In this document: one piece after another, positions 42,573 through 53,835 of the stretch
How the letters are laid out: the number at the start of each line of letters is the position of its first letter
Numbering within the stretch: the first letter of the stretch is position 1
Origin: Acanthosepion pharaonis
Taxonomy: Eukaryota; Mollusca; Cephalopoda; Sepiida; Sepiidae
Assembly (NCBI GenBank): GCA_903632075.3
Contig: CAHIKZ030000060.1
Span: 1,287,501 to 1,351,500 of the forward strand
Length of the DNA stretch: 64,000 nucleotides
Reading direction: 5' to 3'
Program-made: the position numbers and the translations under genes
The notes under the pieces: model-generated
Databases searched by the model: none
Told to the model about the DNA's origin: nothing
Seen by the model: only the letters and a program-made list of their open reading frames with translations

Positions 42573-43678
42573 TGTAATTTAACTCTTATTTTGTCGTCTT
42601 TCTTTCTTCCTTTCTTCATTTGATCATTATTTTATCTTTTTCTTTTTCCATTCTTTCTTTCTTTTTTCGTTTTTTATATATTTAACAATTATTTCATCTC
42701 CTTTTTCTTTCTTTCTAAATTTAACCATTACTTTATCTTTTGTGTTTGCTTCTTTCTTTCTTTATTTATTTCCTGTTTTTCTTTCTTGTTTTTCTTTCTT
42801 TCTTCCCTTTTAACAGTCTTCCTTTCACGTACTGCATATCTTTCTTTCTTTCATTCTCTTTTGTTTTCCACTCTCCAGTCTTTCTTTCTTTCTTTCTTTC
42901 TTTATTTATTTATTTATTTCTTGTTTTTCTTTCTTTATTTATTTCTTGTTTTTCTTTCTTTATTTATTTCTTGTTTTTATATAATTTATTTCTTGTTTTT
43001 ATATAATTTATTTCTTGTTTTTCTTTCTTTATTTATTTCTTGTTTTTCTTTCTTTATTTATTTCTTGTTTTTCTTTCTTTCTTTATTTCTTGTTTTTCTT
43101 TATTTATTTCTTGTTTTTATATAATTTATTTCTTGTTTTTTTATATAATTTATTTCTTTTTTTTTCTTTTTTTCTTTCTTTATTTTTCTTGTTTTTTTCT
43201 TTCTTTATTTGTTTTTCTTGTTTTTTTTCTTTTTATTTATTTCTTTTCTTTTTTTATATAATTTATTTAATTTTTTTTTTTATATAATTTATTTCTTGTT
43301 TTTCTTTCTTTCTTTATTTCTTGTTTTTTTCTTTCTTTATTTATTTCTTGTTTCTTTCTTTATTTATTTCTTGTTTTCTTTCTTTATTTATTTCTTGTTT
43401 TTTATATAATTTATTTCTTGTTTTTTTATATAATTTATTTTCTGTTTTTCTTTCTTTTATTTATTTCTTGTTTTTTCTTTTCTTTATTTATTTCTCTTTT
43501 TTTCTTTCTTTATTTATTTCTTGTTTTTCTTTCTTTTATTCTTTTTCCTGTCTTTTTTCTTTCTTCCCAATTATTATCTTTTTCTTTCTTTCTTCCTTTT
43601 TTAACAGTCTTCCTTTCTTTCTTACTTTCATATCTTTATTTTCTTTCATTCTCTTTTTTTTTTATTCTCTCAGTCTTT

Positions 43679-43722
<44 letters not shown>

Positions 43723-43724
43723 TC

Positions 43725-43785
43725 ATATCCCAATTATTATCTCATATTCATCCTCTCTTAATTTTCTTTTATTCTTACCTATACA

Positions 43786-43840
<55 letters not shown>

Positions 43841-43905
43841 TCATATCCCAATTATTATCTCATATTCATCCTCTCTTAATTTTCTTTTTTATTCTTACCT
43901 ATACA

Positions 43906-43968
<63 letters not shown>

Positions 43969-44029
43969 TCATATCCCAATTATTATCTCATATTCATCCT
44001 CTCTTAATTTTCTTTTAATCTTACCTATA

Positions 44030-44078
<49 letters not shown>

Positions 44079-44139
44079 TCATATCCCAATTATTATCTCA
44101 TATTCATCCTCTCTTAATTTTCTTTTAATCTTACCTATA

Positions 44140-44187
<48 letters not shown>

Positions 44188-44190
44188 GCA
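43725..44190. repeat. 110-128 bp higher-order TTTC repeat
   Basis: Four units begin ATATCCCAATTATTATCTCA at about 43725, 43843, 43971 and 44081, each followed by TATTCATCCTCTCTTAATTT and a (TTTC)n run of different length. Confidence 0.95.
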
Positions 44191-44215
44191 TTATTTTATC
44201 TTTTTTCTTTCCCTC

Positions 44216-44777
44216 ATTTCTTATTCTGTTCACATTTTTCTCAATTATCCATCTTTTTTTTGTTTTGAAATACGTCAAAGACGTTATCTATATGTTGTTC
44301 CTCAACTGTCGACCCCCGATGATCAGTCACTTACAAAACAGAAGAAAGAAAACATAATAGATTTAAAAAAAATACACTTTGCCAATAGGCAATAAGATTT
44401 TAAAGTACATTTACAAGTGTAAAATTATGAATAACTTACTTTTTGGATTAGTTATGGAAATTGAGTGCAGATTGCACGGGGTTATGGGGCAGAAGAATCG
44501 ATTCTGATGAAGAGACATCATGTCTTTTAGTGCAAAACTGGTGTCGTGAAAAATACTGGTTGATGCATTGAGAAAGTGCAAAATTGGAACGTTAGCTTTT
44601 TTATGACTTCAGGAGGAATATTTTTTTTTAACAGACTCACTTTCTCAAGGAGGGGACACAGTTAGTTTGAAATGCTGAATTATTGACTAGATGCCTTTTT
44701 ATTTTTCGGCTATTACAGGTGTTTAATCAGTGCATATTGAAGTTTAAAAAGTGTAGTCAGGTAGCTGGGGATAAGTA
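44216..44777. other. Mixed-sequence island between Y and R blocks
   Basis: Ordinary sequence separating the pyrimidine and purine blocks. No gene or repeat recognised. Confidence 0.5.
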
Positions 44778-45650
44778 TTAAAAGAAAAGTAATAAAAGAA
44801 AAAATGAAAAGAACAGTAAAGAGAAAAGAAGAAAGAGAAGAGAGAATAGAATAACAGCAAGAAGGATATGAACAATGAAATGAAGGAGAAGAGGGGGCAA
44901 AATGAACAAGAGCAAGAAGAAGAAGAAGAAGAAGAAGAAGTGAAAGAATATAACGAGAGCAAGAAGGAGATGAAGAATGAGATACAGAAAAATATAAAGA
45001 AGAAGAAAGTGAAAAAGAGTGAAGGAGAAAAAGAATAAGTAGAAGAGAAAGAAGCAGGAAGAAGAAATAAAAGAAGAAGAAAAAGGTGATTTAGAGGCAG
45101 AAGAAAACAAAAATGGAAGAAGAAAAGTAACATGAAAAGCAAAAGGAAGAAGAAACAAAAATTGAAGGATGAAGAAAAGACGAGGAAGAAGAAGAAGAAG
45201 GAGCAGAAGACGAAGAGAATGAAGAATTAAAGAAAGAAGAAGAAGAAGAAGAAATAAGAGAACATGAAGAAGAGTAGTAGCACACGGAGAATATCAAGAG
45301 AAGATGAAGAAGAGCAAGAAGAAGAAGAAGACAATGAAAAAGTGAAAAAGAAGATAAAAGAATATAAACAAAGTCAAGAAAAAAAAAGCAGAAAGAAAAC
45401 GAAAAAGGAAAGAATCAGACAAAGAAAAAAAAGAAGAGCAAAGAGCAACGAGCGGGAAGGTAGAGAATAACAAAAAAGAAAGTGAGGAAGAAAAGAGTCG
45501 GAGGAAGAAGGAATGGAAGGGAAAAAAAAGCAATAAGTAGAAGAAAGCAAAGAAGAAAATATGAAGAAAAATAGCAGTGAGAAATAGAAATAGAGAAAGA
45601 AGAGAAAAACATGCATAAGAAAAGGAGGAAGAAGAAAATTAAAAATATGT
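44778..45650. repeat. Purine-rich GAA/GAAAG tract
   Basis: About 870 bases dominated by GAAGAAGA, AAAGAAG and GAAAGAAG on the + strand, the reverse bias of the block at 40795-44215. Frames encode K/E/R or S/F strings only. Confidence 0.92.
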
Positions 45651-45689
45651 TAGAAATCTAGAAACGTGAAATGAAATAATCAAATCGTT

Positions 45690-45802
45690 GTATTATTATT
45701 ATTGTAGTAATAATATTAATAATTAATATTATATTATATATTATATTATAATAATAACGTAATAATAATATTATATTATTAGTAATAATAATAATAATAA
45801 TC
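45690..45802. repeat. (ATT)n/(AAT)n microsatellite
   Basis: ATT and AAT units in both orientations, giving a self-complementary tract. Confidence 0.9.
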
Positions 45803-45930
45803 AAATCTTATACTTATTTTTTTTCAATAGAAATTATCTTTTTTTTTTTTAATGAATAGCCTCATTATAAAACTGAAGTATTTTTAGTACATGTCTCAAT
45901 AATAATATATAAATTTATTATTGCAAAATA

Positions 45931-45933
<3 letters not shown>

Positions 45934-45990
<57 letters not shown>
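45934..45990. repeat. (TA)n microsatellite
   Basis: About 28 TA units. Confidence 0.96.
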
Positions 45991-45995
<5 letters not shown>

Positions 45996-46122
45996 GTTAA
46001 TGGTCAGAATTGAATCAGATCAGATCAGTGAACAGTAGTATTAAAAAAGGGCTCAATACACGTGAGAAAAAAATAAGTAAAAATAAAAATAACATGTAGA
46101 GCTTTTAAGTTTAAAAATCAGG

Positions 46123-46194
46123 TGGTCAATTAAAATACGCGACCACGGTTTCGGCCTGGCGGTTTCGTCGGGTGTTAATTTCAAAATGACCACT
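46123..46194 (-). ncRNA. Hammerhead-like motif with closed ends
   Basis: GTGGTCA (46123-46129) pairs with TGACCAC (46188-46194). On the minus strand the inside reads CCGACGA (box I would be CTGACGA), GCC-A-GGC, GAAA, then ACC-GT-GGT and C, a short stem III next to a GTC cut site. Box I has one change from consensus and stem II is atypical, so this is weaker than the others. It would be a different family from the SINE-borne motif. Confidence 0.4.
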
Positions 46195-46510
46195 TAGCGC
46201 TTTATTTAAATAAAACCACAAAGAACGCTACATAATTATCTTTAAAAAATAACAGGCGTATGATGATTGAAATATAGTAGATTGGGAGTAATAAGAAGGG
46301 TAGTGGAATAGGAGGGGAAGGAAAGAATGGAAAGGACAAGGAATGTAAGTGTATTGTAAATGTATACAGTAAAAAGGGAAATCAGATATGTAACTTAATT
46401 GTTATGGAGGATGTGGGGGTCAATGGGCTTTTTTATCTTAGAATTTTTAACCGGCTTCATATTCACTTAACAAAAATTGTTTTATATGAGGGCAAGTGCT
46501 TAACATTTCT
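46195..46510. other. No recognised feature
   Basis: AT-rich lead-in to the minisatellite. Confidence 0.5.
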
Positions 46511-47913
46511 GATTTTTCGTTTAAAAGATTTGGGGTTTAAAAGATTTGGGGCTTAAAAGATTTCAGGTTTAAAAGATTTGGGGTTTAAAAGATTTGGGGT
46601 TTAAAAAATTTGGGGTTTAAAAGATTTGGGATTTAAAAGATTTCAGGTTTAAAAGATTTGAGGTTTAAAAGATTTGGGGTTTAAAAGGTTTCAGGTTTAA
46701 AAGATTTGGGGTTTAAAAGATTTCGGGTATAAAACATTTGGGGTTTAAAAGATTTCGGGTTTAAAAGATTTCGGGTATAAAACATTTCAGGTTTAAAAGA
46801 TTTGGGGTTTAAAAGATTTGGGGTTTAAAAGATTTCGGGTTTAAAAGATTTCGGGTTTAAAAGATTTCGGGTATAAAAGATTTGGGGTTTAAAACATTTG
46901 GGGTTTAAAAGATTTCGGGTTTAAAAGATTTGTGGTTTAAAAGATTTCAGTTTTAAAAGATTTGGGGTTTAAAAGATTTGGGGTTTAAAAGATTTAAGGG
47001 TTTAAAAGATTTGGGGTTTAAAAGATTTGGGGTTAAAAAGATTTGGGGTTTAAAAGATTTCAGGGTTTAAAAGATTTCAGGTTTAAAAGATTTGGGGTTT
47101 AAAAGATTTGGGGTTTAAAAGATTTAAGGGTTTAAAAGATTTGGGGTTTAAAAGATTTGGGGTTTAAAAGACTTGGGGTTTAAAAGATTTCAGGTTTAAA
47201 TGATTTCAGATTTAAAAGATTTCGTGTTTGAAAGACTTGGGATTTAAAAGATTTCGGGTATAAAAGATTTGGGGTTTAAAAGATTTGGGGGTTAAAAGAT
47301 TTCAGGTTTAAAAGATTTCGGGTATAAATGATTTCAGGTTTAAAAGATTTCAGGTTTAAAAGATTTCGGGTATAAAAGATTTGGGGTTTAAAACATTTGG
47401 GGTTTAAAAGATTTAAGGTTTTAAAAGATTTTAGGTTTAAAAGATTTGGGGTTTAAAAGATTTGGGGTTTAAAAGATTTAAGGGTTTAAAAGATTTCGTT
47501 TTTAAAAGATTTGGGGTTTAAAGGATTTGGGGTTTAAAAGATTTCACGTTTAAAAGATTTGGGGTTTAAAAGATTTGAGGTTTAAAAGATTTCAGATTTA
47601 AAAGATTTGGGGTTTAAAAGATTTGGGGTTTAAAAATTTGTGGTTTAAAAGATTTCAGGTTTAAAAGATTTCAGGTTTAAAAGATTTCAGGTTTAAAAGA
47701 TTTCGTGTTTGAAAGACTTGGGGTTTAAAAGATTTCGGGTATAAAAGATTTCGGGTTTAAAAGATTTCGGGTTTAAAAGATTTCAGGTTTAAAAGATTTC
47801 GGGTATAAATGATTTCAGGTTTAAAAGATTTCGGGGTTTAAAAGATTTCGGGTTTAAAAGATTTCAGGTTTAAAAGATTTTGGGTTTGAAAGTTTTGGGG
47901 TTTAAAAGATTTT
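46511..47913. repeat. 16-bp minisatellite, about 88 copies
   Basis: Unit GATTTGGGGTTTAAAA with main variants GATTTCGGGTTTAAAA, GATTTCAGGTTTAAAA and GGGTATAAAA. The variants recur in order: a GATTTAAGGG variant at about 46991, 47121 and 47475, and a GATTTCGTGTTTGAAAGACT variant at 47218 and 47699 with matching neighbours, which implies a second-level unit of about 481 bp. No coding frame is maintained because TAA recurs in the unit. Confidence 0.98.
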
Positions 47914-47934
47914 CCACTTGCTAGATAGAAGTAG

Positions 47935-48350
47935 ATACAAATATTTAAGTAAACGTTTTGCTTATGATAAACAGCATTAACTATATTTTCCAGCCTGAAT
48001 GTCTGAGAATTTTTGTAGAAAAATCTGTGTCATCGGTCAGGAATCGATTCTGTATCCTAAAGGAACCGTCATATGCATGACGTACAATACCATTTAGGAA
48101 GCGTCTAGTTAGCAATGTCGAATTACTGCCTTTAAGCAACAGATTTCCCATGATTTCTCTCAAACGCTCATATCTGCTCGAATCATATCTTAACGTAAAC
48201 AAAAGACATCATATATTATGAAATGGTGGGAAACCGACAATTATTTTAATATATTTTCTCTTTATTCATTCTTTTTATAGATACAAATATTTAGGCAAAT
48301 GCTCTGTTTATAATAAAAAAGTATTAACTACATTCACTGGCCTTAATATC
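47935..48350. mobile_element. Foldback element copies, diverged
   Basis: TACAAATATTTAAGTAAACG, TTTCCAGCCTGAATGTCTGA, then reversed tRNA-like remains (GGAATCGATTCTGTATCC, GTCATATGCATGACG), then TATTATGAAATGG and ACCGACAATTATTTTAA, followed by the start of another unit. Same family as 41151-41635, opposite orientation. Confidence 0.7.
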
Positions 48351-48366
48351 TCTCTCTCTGTCTCTG

Positions 48367-48379
<13 letters not shown>

Positions 48380-48417
<38 letters not shown>
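48380..48417. repeat. (CT)n(TA)n microsatellite
   Basis: CT repeats from about 48352 followed by TA repeats to 48417. Confidence 0.95.
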
Positions 48418-48418
<1 letters not shown>

Positions 48419-48420
<2 letters not shown>

Positions 48421-48509
48421 GTTGGATTGATGCGAGTTTGTGATCCTTGGTTTCACGCTTTTGCGATCGTGAAATCCAGGATCACGAACTCACATCAATC
48501 CAACCAAAT
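48419..48509. repeat. Hairpin with 38-bp arms
   Basis: TTAGTTGGATTGATGCGAGT pairs with ACTCACATCAATCCAACCAA; the arms continue through GTGATCC and TTTCACG, with a short centre near GCTTTTGCGATC. Probably a small MITE next to the TA array. Confidence 0.8.
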
Positions 48510-48586
48510 ATGTTAGCACTATCTCTGATATTGAGCGCTTTCTAATAAGTACCGTGAATATAATATATAAATCGTAATATATATAA

Positions 48587-48592
<6 letters not shown>

Positions 48593-48628
<36 letters not shown>

Positions 48629-48735
48629 GCACATACACACACACACACGCACACACACACACACACATATATATTTTTTATATACACACACTTTCACATA
48701 CACAGACACACACACACATATATATATATATATTT
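48593..48735. repeat. (CA)n and (TA)n microsatellites
   Basis: CA repeats at about 48593-48667 and 48684-48717 with GCGC interruptions, then TA repeats. Confidence 0.95.
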
Positions 48736-48737
48736 TA

Positions 48738-49232
48738 AGACATTTTTATGTTTAAACATTCTTTTTATAGTTACAGATAATTAAGTAAACGCTCTTTTTC
48801 TAATTAACAGTATTAAACAACATTTACCGTCCTGAATGTCCGAGAAATTTTCACAGAAAATAGTCGTCCTCATATAGCTTGACGTGCCTTAACCGATTTG
48901 GCCGCAGAGGAGCGTTCGGTTAGATGGGTTGAATTTACTGTATTTGAACTTCAATCTTCCATGAATCTTTCACGTATATTCATATCTGTTCATGGTGTAT
49001 CCAAATGTAAACAAATGATGTCACACATTATGAAATGGACAAAGTGCGATAATTATTTTAAGACATTTTTATGTTTAAACATTCTTTTTATAGATACAAA
49101 TTTCTCGGACATTCAGGCCGGTAAATGTTGTTTAATACTGTTTATTATAAACAGAGCATTTACTTAAATATTTGTATCTATATGTTTAAACATAAATATG
49201 TCTTTAAAATAATTTTTGATTTTGTCCATTTC

Positions 49233-49237
<5 letters not shown>
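48738..49237. mobile_element. Foldback element, third copy
   Basis: Reversed order relative to 41151-41635: TTTTTATGTTTAAACATTC, TTTACCGTCCTGAATGTCCG, then TAGCTTGACGTGCCTTAACC with GATTTGGCCGCAGAGGAGCG (tRNA-like part lacking the T arm), then GGTGTATCCAAATGTAAACA and the palindromic unit 49027-49237 (ATTATGAAATGGACAAAGTG ... TTTGTCCATTTCATAAT). It ends at a (TA)n array. Confidence 0.75.

Positions 49238-49286
<49 letters not shown>
49238..49286. repeat. (TA)n microsatellite
   Basis: About 24 TA units joined to the end of the foldback element. Confidence 0.95.
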
Positions 49287-49288
<2 letters not shown>

Positions 49289-49609
49289 CTAATCCAAATG
49301 CAGCTAGCTTCAGTTTTCAGTTAATTATTTTGTGCTTTTGAAATAATTATAAAAAATATATAAAATATTTGTAAAATTATCCACATGCTTTTATTCAGAC
49401 GTCAAACATAAGAAAAAAAAAATCATATGATTTAATCTGCATTTGTTTACTTCAACTGTATATTCAAGAATCTTCAGACCATAGTGCCTTTTTCTACTGA
49501 CTGATTCAAAATCACACAATTTTAAAGATTTCTGTAAAGTCTCCCCGGTCTCACACTGATTCTGTAATTCAGGTATCAATTTACACTCACATCTCTGAAG
49601 TTCTTATTT

Positions 49610-50215
49610 CATAATCATCGTCATCATCATTATCATCATCATCATCCTCCTCATCATCATCAGTCCAATGACTGGGTGTGGTCGTATGGTATCTGCTGAG
49701 CACTTGACCAGTGCCATCCATCTATCTTGGTCGCGTGCCAATGTCTGGTTATCGATGAAGGACCTTCCAGTGTACTTAGTGACGCTGTAAGTCCATTTAT
49801 ACCCTTGACTATCTCTTCTTTCTTTTCTTTTTTTTACCTAGGGCGCAACCTTGTTGACAATGGAAATATTAGCTCTTCTGGTGTGTTCATACCATTTCAA
49901 CATTCTCTTCTTGATGGTGGTGATGAGGTCTTCTCACGGGTCTCTTTCTTGTCTGATGACGTCTCACACGAAGTCATATCTACGTACAGGATGTCTAGAA
50001 GCAGGTTCTGTAGTATCTCATTTCTAATAATTGGTTTCTTCGTTGTGATTCGTCTGTTGATGTCCAAGAGTCACAGACGTGCAGAAAGCTTGAGAACGCC
50101 AAATGCACTTATCTGTCTGATCTTTGTTTCAAAGAAGATGTTGTTGGGTTGCCGCCCCTTGACGATAATCAAAGGCGACGCGATATTTGAAAGCCTCTTT
50201 CTTTTTTACCTTTGA
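49610..50215 (-). mobile_element. LINE 3' end with (GAT)n tail
   Basis: On the minus strand the frame reads ITTIKKRMLKWYEHTRRANI, the K-R-R-L-x-W-Y-G-H-x-x-R motif near the C-terminus of many invertebrate LINE proteins, after decayed sequence, and the element ends in (GAT)n (seen as CATCATCATTATCATC at 49610-49672). The + strand frame of 162 codons over the same bases has no known motif and is taken as the shadow of this element. Family not the same as the two LINEs above. Confidence 0.65.
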
Positions 50216-50370
50216 CTTTTGGAGCAGCAACACACGTTTCCTTTTGTTCCAATAGAGACAAGGCATGTAAGTACTTCAGAGACGCAGAAAGAAGATTGTA
50301 TTGAACTGTTCATAACTCCAACTTCGCTTTTTTCTTTATCCTTCTGTAACATTTCTTCTTAATACATTTA

Positions 50371-50559
50371 TTAATTATTGTTCATTGAATTCTGTCTTGT
50401 GTCCCTTATTTTTACCCAGACCCACATGAGTCCGCCAAATATTGTTTGCGGGACAAAGGTGCCAGGAGGCATACAATGATAATACTTTCCATTCCTGTAA
50501 CAATATTCTTGTATTTCCAAATGATTCATAGTTTGTTGCGGATTTGAATCAGCCCACAA
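50371..50559 (-). CDS. Candidate exon or domain fragment, unknown
   Basis: The minus strand reads EIQEYCYRNGKYYHCMPPGTF and then VPQTIFGGLMWVWV, with two cysteines and a proline-glycine turn, a pattern seen in small secreted Cys-rich modules. AATATTGTTACAG before GAATGG could be an acceptor, and CTGG followed by GTAAAAATAAG a donor, which would make an exon of about 79 bases. A diverged, stopped copy lies at 17075-17200, so it may belong to a repeat and not to a host gene. I do not recognise the protein. Confidence 0.35.
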   Translation of the reverse strand: MWADSNPQQTMNHLEIQEYCYRNGKYYHCMPPGTFVPQTIFGGLMWVWVKIRDTRQNSMNNN

Positions 50560-50599
50560 AGGAAAAGGTAAAAAAAAAGCTGTTTAAATATAAGAAAAT

Positions 50600-51450
50600 A
50601 AGATATTTTTATGTTTTTTTACAATTTCATTTTTCTTAGCGTATGTGAGTGTTACAGTTCCTATATTTGTCAGATTAGAATCTTTTCCTTGTAGATGTTT
50701 GTTAAGATCAAAAGAAATGTGATTTCTTCGTGTGTATGTGTGACAAAGAAGAGTCAAGAGAAAAAGTGAAGGAGAAAGTGTAAGTGTTTCGTAGCTTCGC
50801 GAGGATGACGGATGAATGTGTAAAGAAATTTCTTTTAAATTGAACATTGTGACCTGTAGCCGTTTGTTGCCGGTTGTCCCTCCCAACTACCTTGTCTGCC
50901 TGGAAACTTTGGTTAAATACCCTTTAAAGTGATCCCGAGCATGTTTGTTTTTTTTTAATGTTGGCAGGGATGAAACCCGTTGTTTGAAAAATGTTAAATA
51001 TTTATTTTGAAAGCATTAATTTCTTAACCAGAACAATGCACAATCTTCTGACTCAGAACCCATTTCTTTTGTCATTTAGTGTTTGACATTGTTGGTGTTT
51101 ATTTCCATCTTCACTGTACAGTTTTACAACAGCTGCCATAGTGTTACTCTTGAAATTATTTTTATTCTGGGGCACTTTTCATTGAGAATTGGCTTACAAC
51201 GTTCCTGTTTGCCTATATTGGTTGAAAGTCCTTTCCAATAACCATTCAAATTAAAAAGAAAAAAAAATCTTTTTTTTTCTTTTGGAATAACCCAAAATTT
51301 TTTGCTGAAAACTTGTTAAATATAACGTCCATCTGGACAGTTAAAAACAATGTTTACTTTAATTGACATTCTTAGTTCAAAGAGCTTTTTTTTCTTTTTT
51401 TTTTACCGAAATGAAAGTAAAAATCGTTACCCTCTGTTTATTTATTTATT
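50600..51450. other. No recognised feature
   Basis: AT-rich. A 100-codon minus frame at 50584-50886 has no recognisable motif or supporting context. Confidence 0.45.
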
Positions 51451-51454
51451 TTTT

Positions 51455-52190
51455 AATCGAATTTACCGAAGTTAGGCAGTAAAGCTATTAATACAAAAGG
51501 AGTTACTGGATGTGAAAGACTTAAAAAAGAGAAACATTATTAAGAAGTAAGAACAATAGAAGAGTAATCAGAAAGACAGTAGATAACGATTGACATTGTA
51601 TTTAAATTTTGCAAATCAAAGTTGGCCGGAATGCATGCAGCCTGAAGAGAGTTCTACAAGCGAGAAATGCAATAAAAGAAACTGTATATAGAACTTACGA
51701 TTACATCTAGTCAGTTCAACTACGAATTGATGAGACCTTGCCGCCAATCTAGCACTGCGTTTAAATTCATAAAGTTGATGTACTATAGCGAAGATCTCAT
51801 CGAAACAATTACCATGAAAATATTTATAGAAAAGCTACAGGGAAGCTACAGGGAAGCAACTTTATGGCAGTGAGAAGTGACTTAAGACGAGATGCCAGGT
51901 CAGGACCGATTATATTGCTGATTCTTCTTTTGATATTATCAAGAATTTTTAAATATGTAGTAGTAGCACAGGACCATATGTGGCAGCAATATTCCAGTCA
52001 TAGGAGAATGGTAGACTTATAGATATCTAAGACAGATTCAAGAAAGAAAAATTTTCTTGTACGATAGATTGAACCAACTTTCTTAGCACTTAGCAATCGA
52101 TTCAATGCACTCTTTCCATTTAATGTCAGCCGAGAATGTTACCCCAATAAGGAGCAACTACTCACTCTCCTGCAGGTTAGCATCAGATAT
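51455..52190 (-). mobile_element. WNSLP-type LINE 3' fragment, minus strand
   Basis: Minus strand: 3' terminus TCGGTAAATTCGATT (seen reversed), TTTGTATTAATAGCTTTACT and GTAGAACTCTCTTCAGGCTG (region of W-N-S-L), AGATTGGCGGCAAGGTCTC, and upstream GCAATATAATCGGTCCTGAC. GTAGCTTCCCTGTAGCTTCC shows a 13-base duplication. Stopped throughout. Confidence 0.78.
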
Positions 52191-52194
52191 GCCA

Positions 52195-53025
52195 AAAATC
52201 AGGGATTTATCCGATTCAAACAAAATTTTTGAATACCGATTCATTATTGAATTAAATGTTTAATGAAAAGTTTATTTCATTAAAAAAAAAAAAAAAAAAT
52301 TTAGGGAAATATGTTTTGGGAGTATGTTTCCCATATTTTCGATATCTCGTGTGTACTTTTTTATTTTGAAGGATGTTCGTCATTTCATTTACATTTTTAC
52401 AAAGAAAAATTCCTGAAGATATTATTTCTGCAAAATAAAATTAGTTCACTATTAAGTGTGAACATATGTAAAATTCGGCCTGTGTCTTTCTAAAATAATG
52501 CAATAAAATTTAAAAAAAAATATTTTTGCTGCTTGCATAATTTAATAAAACACGCCATTTTCTTTCAGATTAAGCAAAAAACTCTACTCTTAAAAAAAAA
52601 ATTACTCGTAATTTTTCAGTGCGATTTTGATATTAATCCCGTTGTTGTTCCTTAAAAGAGTTTATTTTATTAAATAAGTAGTTTAAGCTAGCTCTTGCGA
52701 AGGGCTCTTGATTAGGACTTTCTTGCAATAGGTAGGGAGGAGTAGACATAATGGACAACAATAAACTACAGAATAACTCAAAACTGATCACTGCATTTAA
52801 GTATTGCATTAATATTTAAATTTATCTTTTAAAAGTTTAATGATAATTCGTTTGCTGCCACTTAATTTGAGGACAGTTTGATGTACGTAGGTCCTTTCCG
52901 TAAAAAAAATATATTTCACGGATGACTTTCGCTGGATTTCATAATTAATTTCAATTATTCCCTATTTCCAAGTTATATAAATTGTTATCGTACAAAAAAA
53001 AAAAAAATGACACAAAAATCACATA
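52195..53025. other. No recognised feature
   Basis: AT-rich with long A runs near 52285 and 52994. Nothing supported. Confidence 0.5.
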
Positions 53026-53029
53026 AAAA

Positions 53030-53420
53030 TCGCCGAAAACAATGGCAATAATGAAAAGTTGGGAATCCAAAATTTCAGGATCGCGAGTCCAGATCCGTCT
53101 TGGAATGTTTTTAATTTGCTCACGGAGTCAGCCTGATTCCAAAATGGTATATGTTGGGCTACGGCCTCTAGGATTAAAATAAATATAAAAAAAAACGGAA
53201 ATTTTATTTTTGCAACACTAATTTGAGAACAGCAATTTCTTCATTTGAACATGAGCTATTGAAAGCTACTGAGTTGTGCCCCTTTAATTGTTTTTATCAG
53301 CAGAAGCCAAGATGGTGGAATCCGGAAACAATCGCAGTAATGAAAACTTGGGAATTCAAAATTTCAGGATTGCGGTTCCGGACCTGGCCCGAAAATGTTT
53401 TTAATTTGTGACACAGTGAC
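53030..53420. repeat. Pair of diverged direct repeats
   Basis: 53035-53125 and 53320-53405 share CAATGGCAATAATGAAAAGT / CAATCGCAGTAATGAAAACT, CAAAATTTCAGGAT, and ATGTTTTTAATTTG. Spacing is about 287 bp. Confidence 0.75.
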
Positions 53421-53835
53421 ATTGGCATTGATTATAAGAGATGATTCTGAAGGGTTTTTCTTTTTATTGGTTGGGTATATACCAACGAAGAGGGACGGAA
53501 AACACTGGATCTCGACGAAAAGGTCATAGACAAGACTTCCACATGGGAACACCATAGACGTACGGGACGAACGTAGCCAAGAGACCAGAAATCAAACGAG
53601 GACGATCAAAAGTGAAACGGCACTGGGTAACAAGAACAGAAATCTTTGGTAACGCACGAGACTCCTGTGGTTCGTCAACACGGAGCACTGCCAGACATTG
53701 CTTCTTCCCAGTGGAGCCTAAAACTTTACCAGATGGCTAGCAAAGGAATCATTTGCATGGCTAACACTGCTTAGCTTACCGTTCCGACGATCTCATGAGA
53801 AAGATGGCTGATACATTCTTTCTTCATAACCGGAC
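53421..53835. other. GC-richer, no recognised feature
   Basis: 53560-53810 is GC-richer than its neighbours (GACGAACGTAGCCAAGAGAC, GTTCGTCAACACGGAGCAC). No frame carries a known motif. Confidence 0.4.

Larger units (their letters stand above)
40795..44215. repeat. 3.4-kb pyrimidine-rich (TTTC)n domain
   Basis: The + strand is almost all T and C with recurring ACTATTATTTTATCTTC and (TTTC)n units; from 42900 to 43500 the unit is TTTATTTATTTCTTGTTTTT with CTTTC. Interrupted at about 41151-41635 by a foldback element. Many overlapping frames rich in F, L and S are artefacts of composition. Confidence 0.93.

Noticed and set aside
42740..43879. Several overlapping 90-150 codon frames
   Set aside because: Pyrimidine repeat tract; the frames overlap each other and contain only repeat-derived residues.
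44744..45616. Open frames on both strands rich in S/F or K/E
   Set aside because: Purine-rich repeat tract with no motif and no start context.
46511..47913. CRISPR array or telomere
   Set aside because: Head-to-tail 16-bp units without unique spacers, and the unit is not a telomere repeat; the rest of the window is clearly animal DNA.
49727..50215. 162-codon plus-strand frame
   Set aside because: Opposite strand of a LINE 3' end whose minus-strand peptide KRMLKWYEHTRRAN matches LINE proteins better; the plus product has no known motif.
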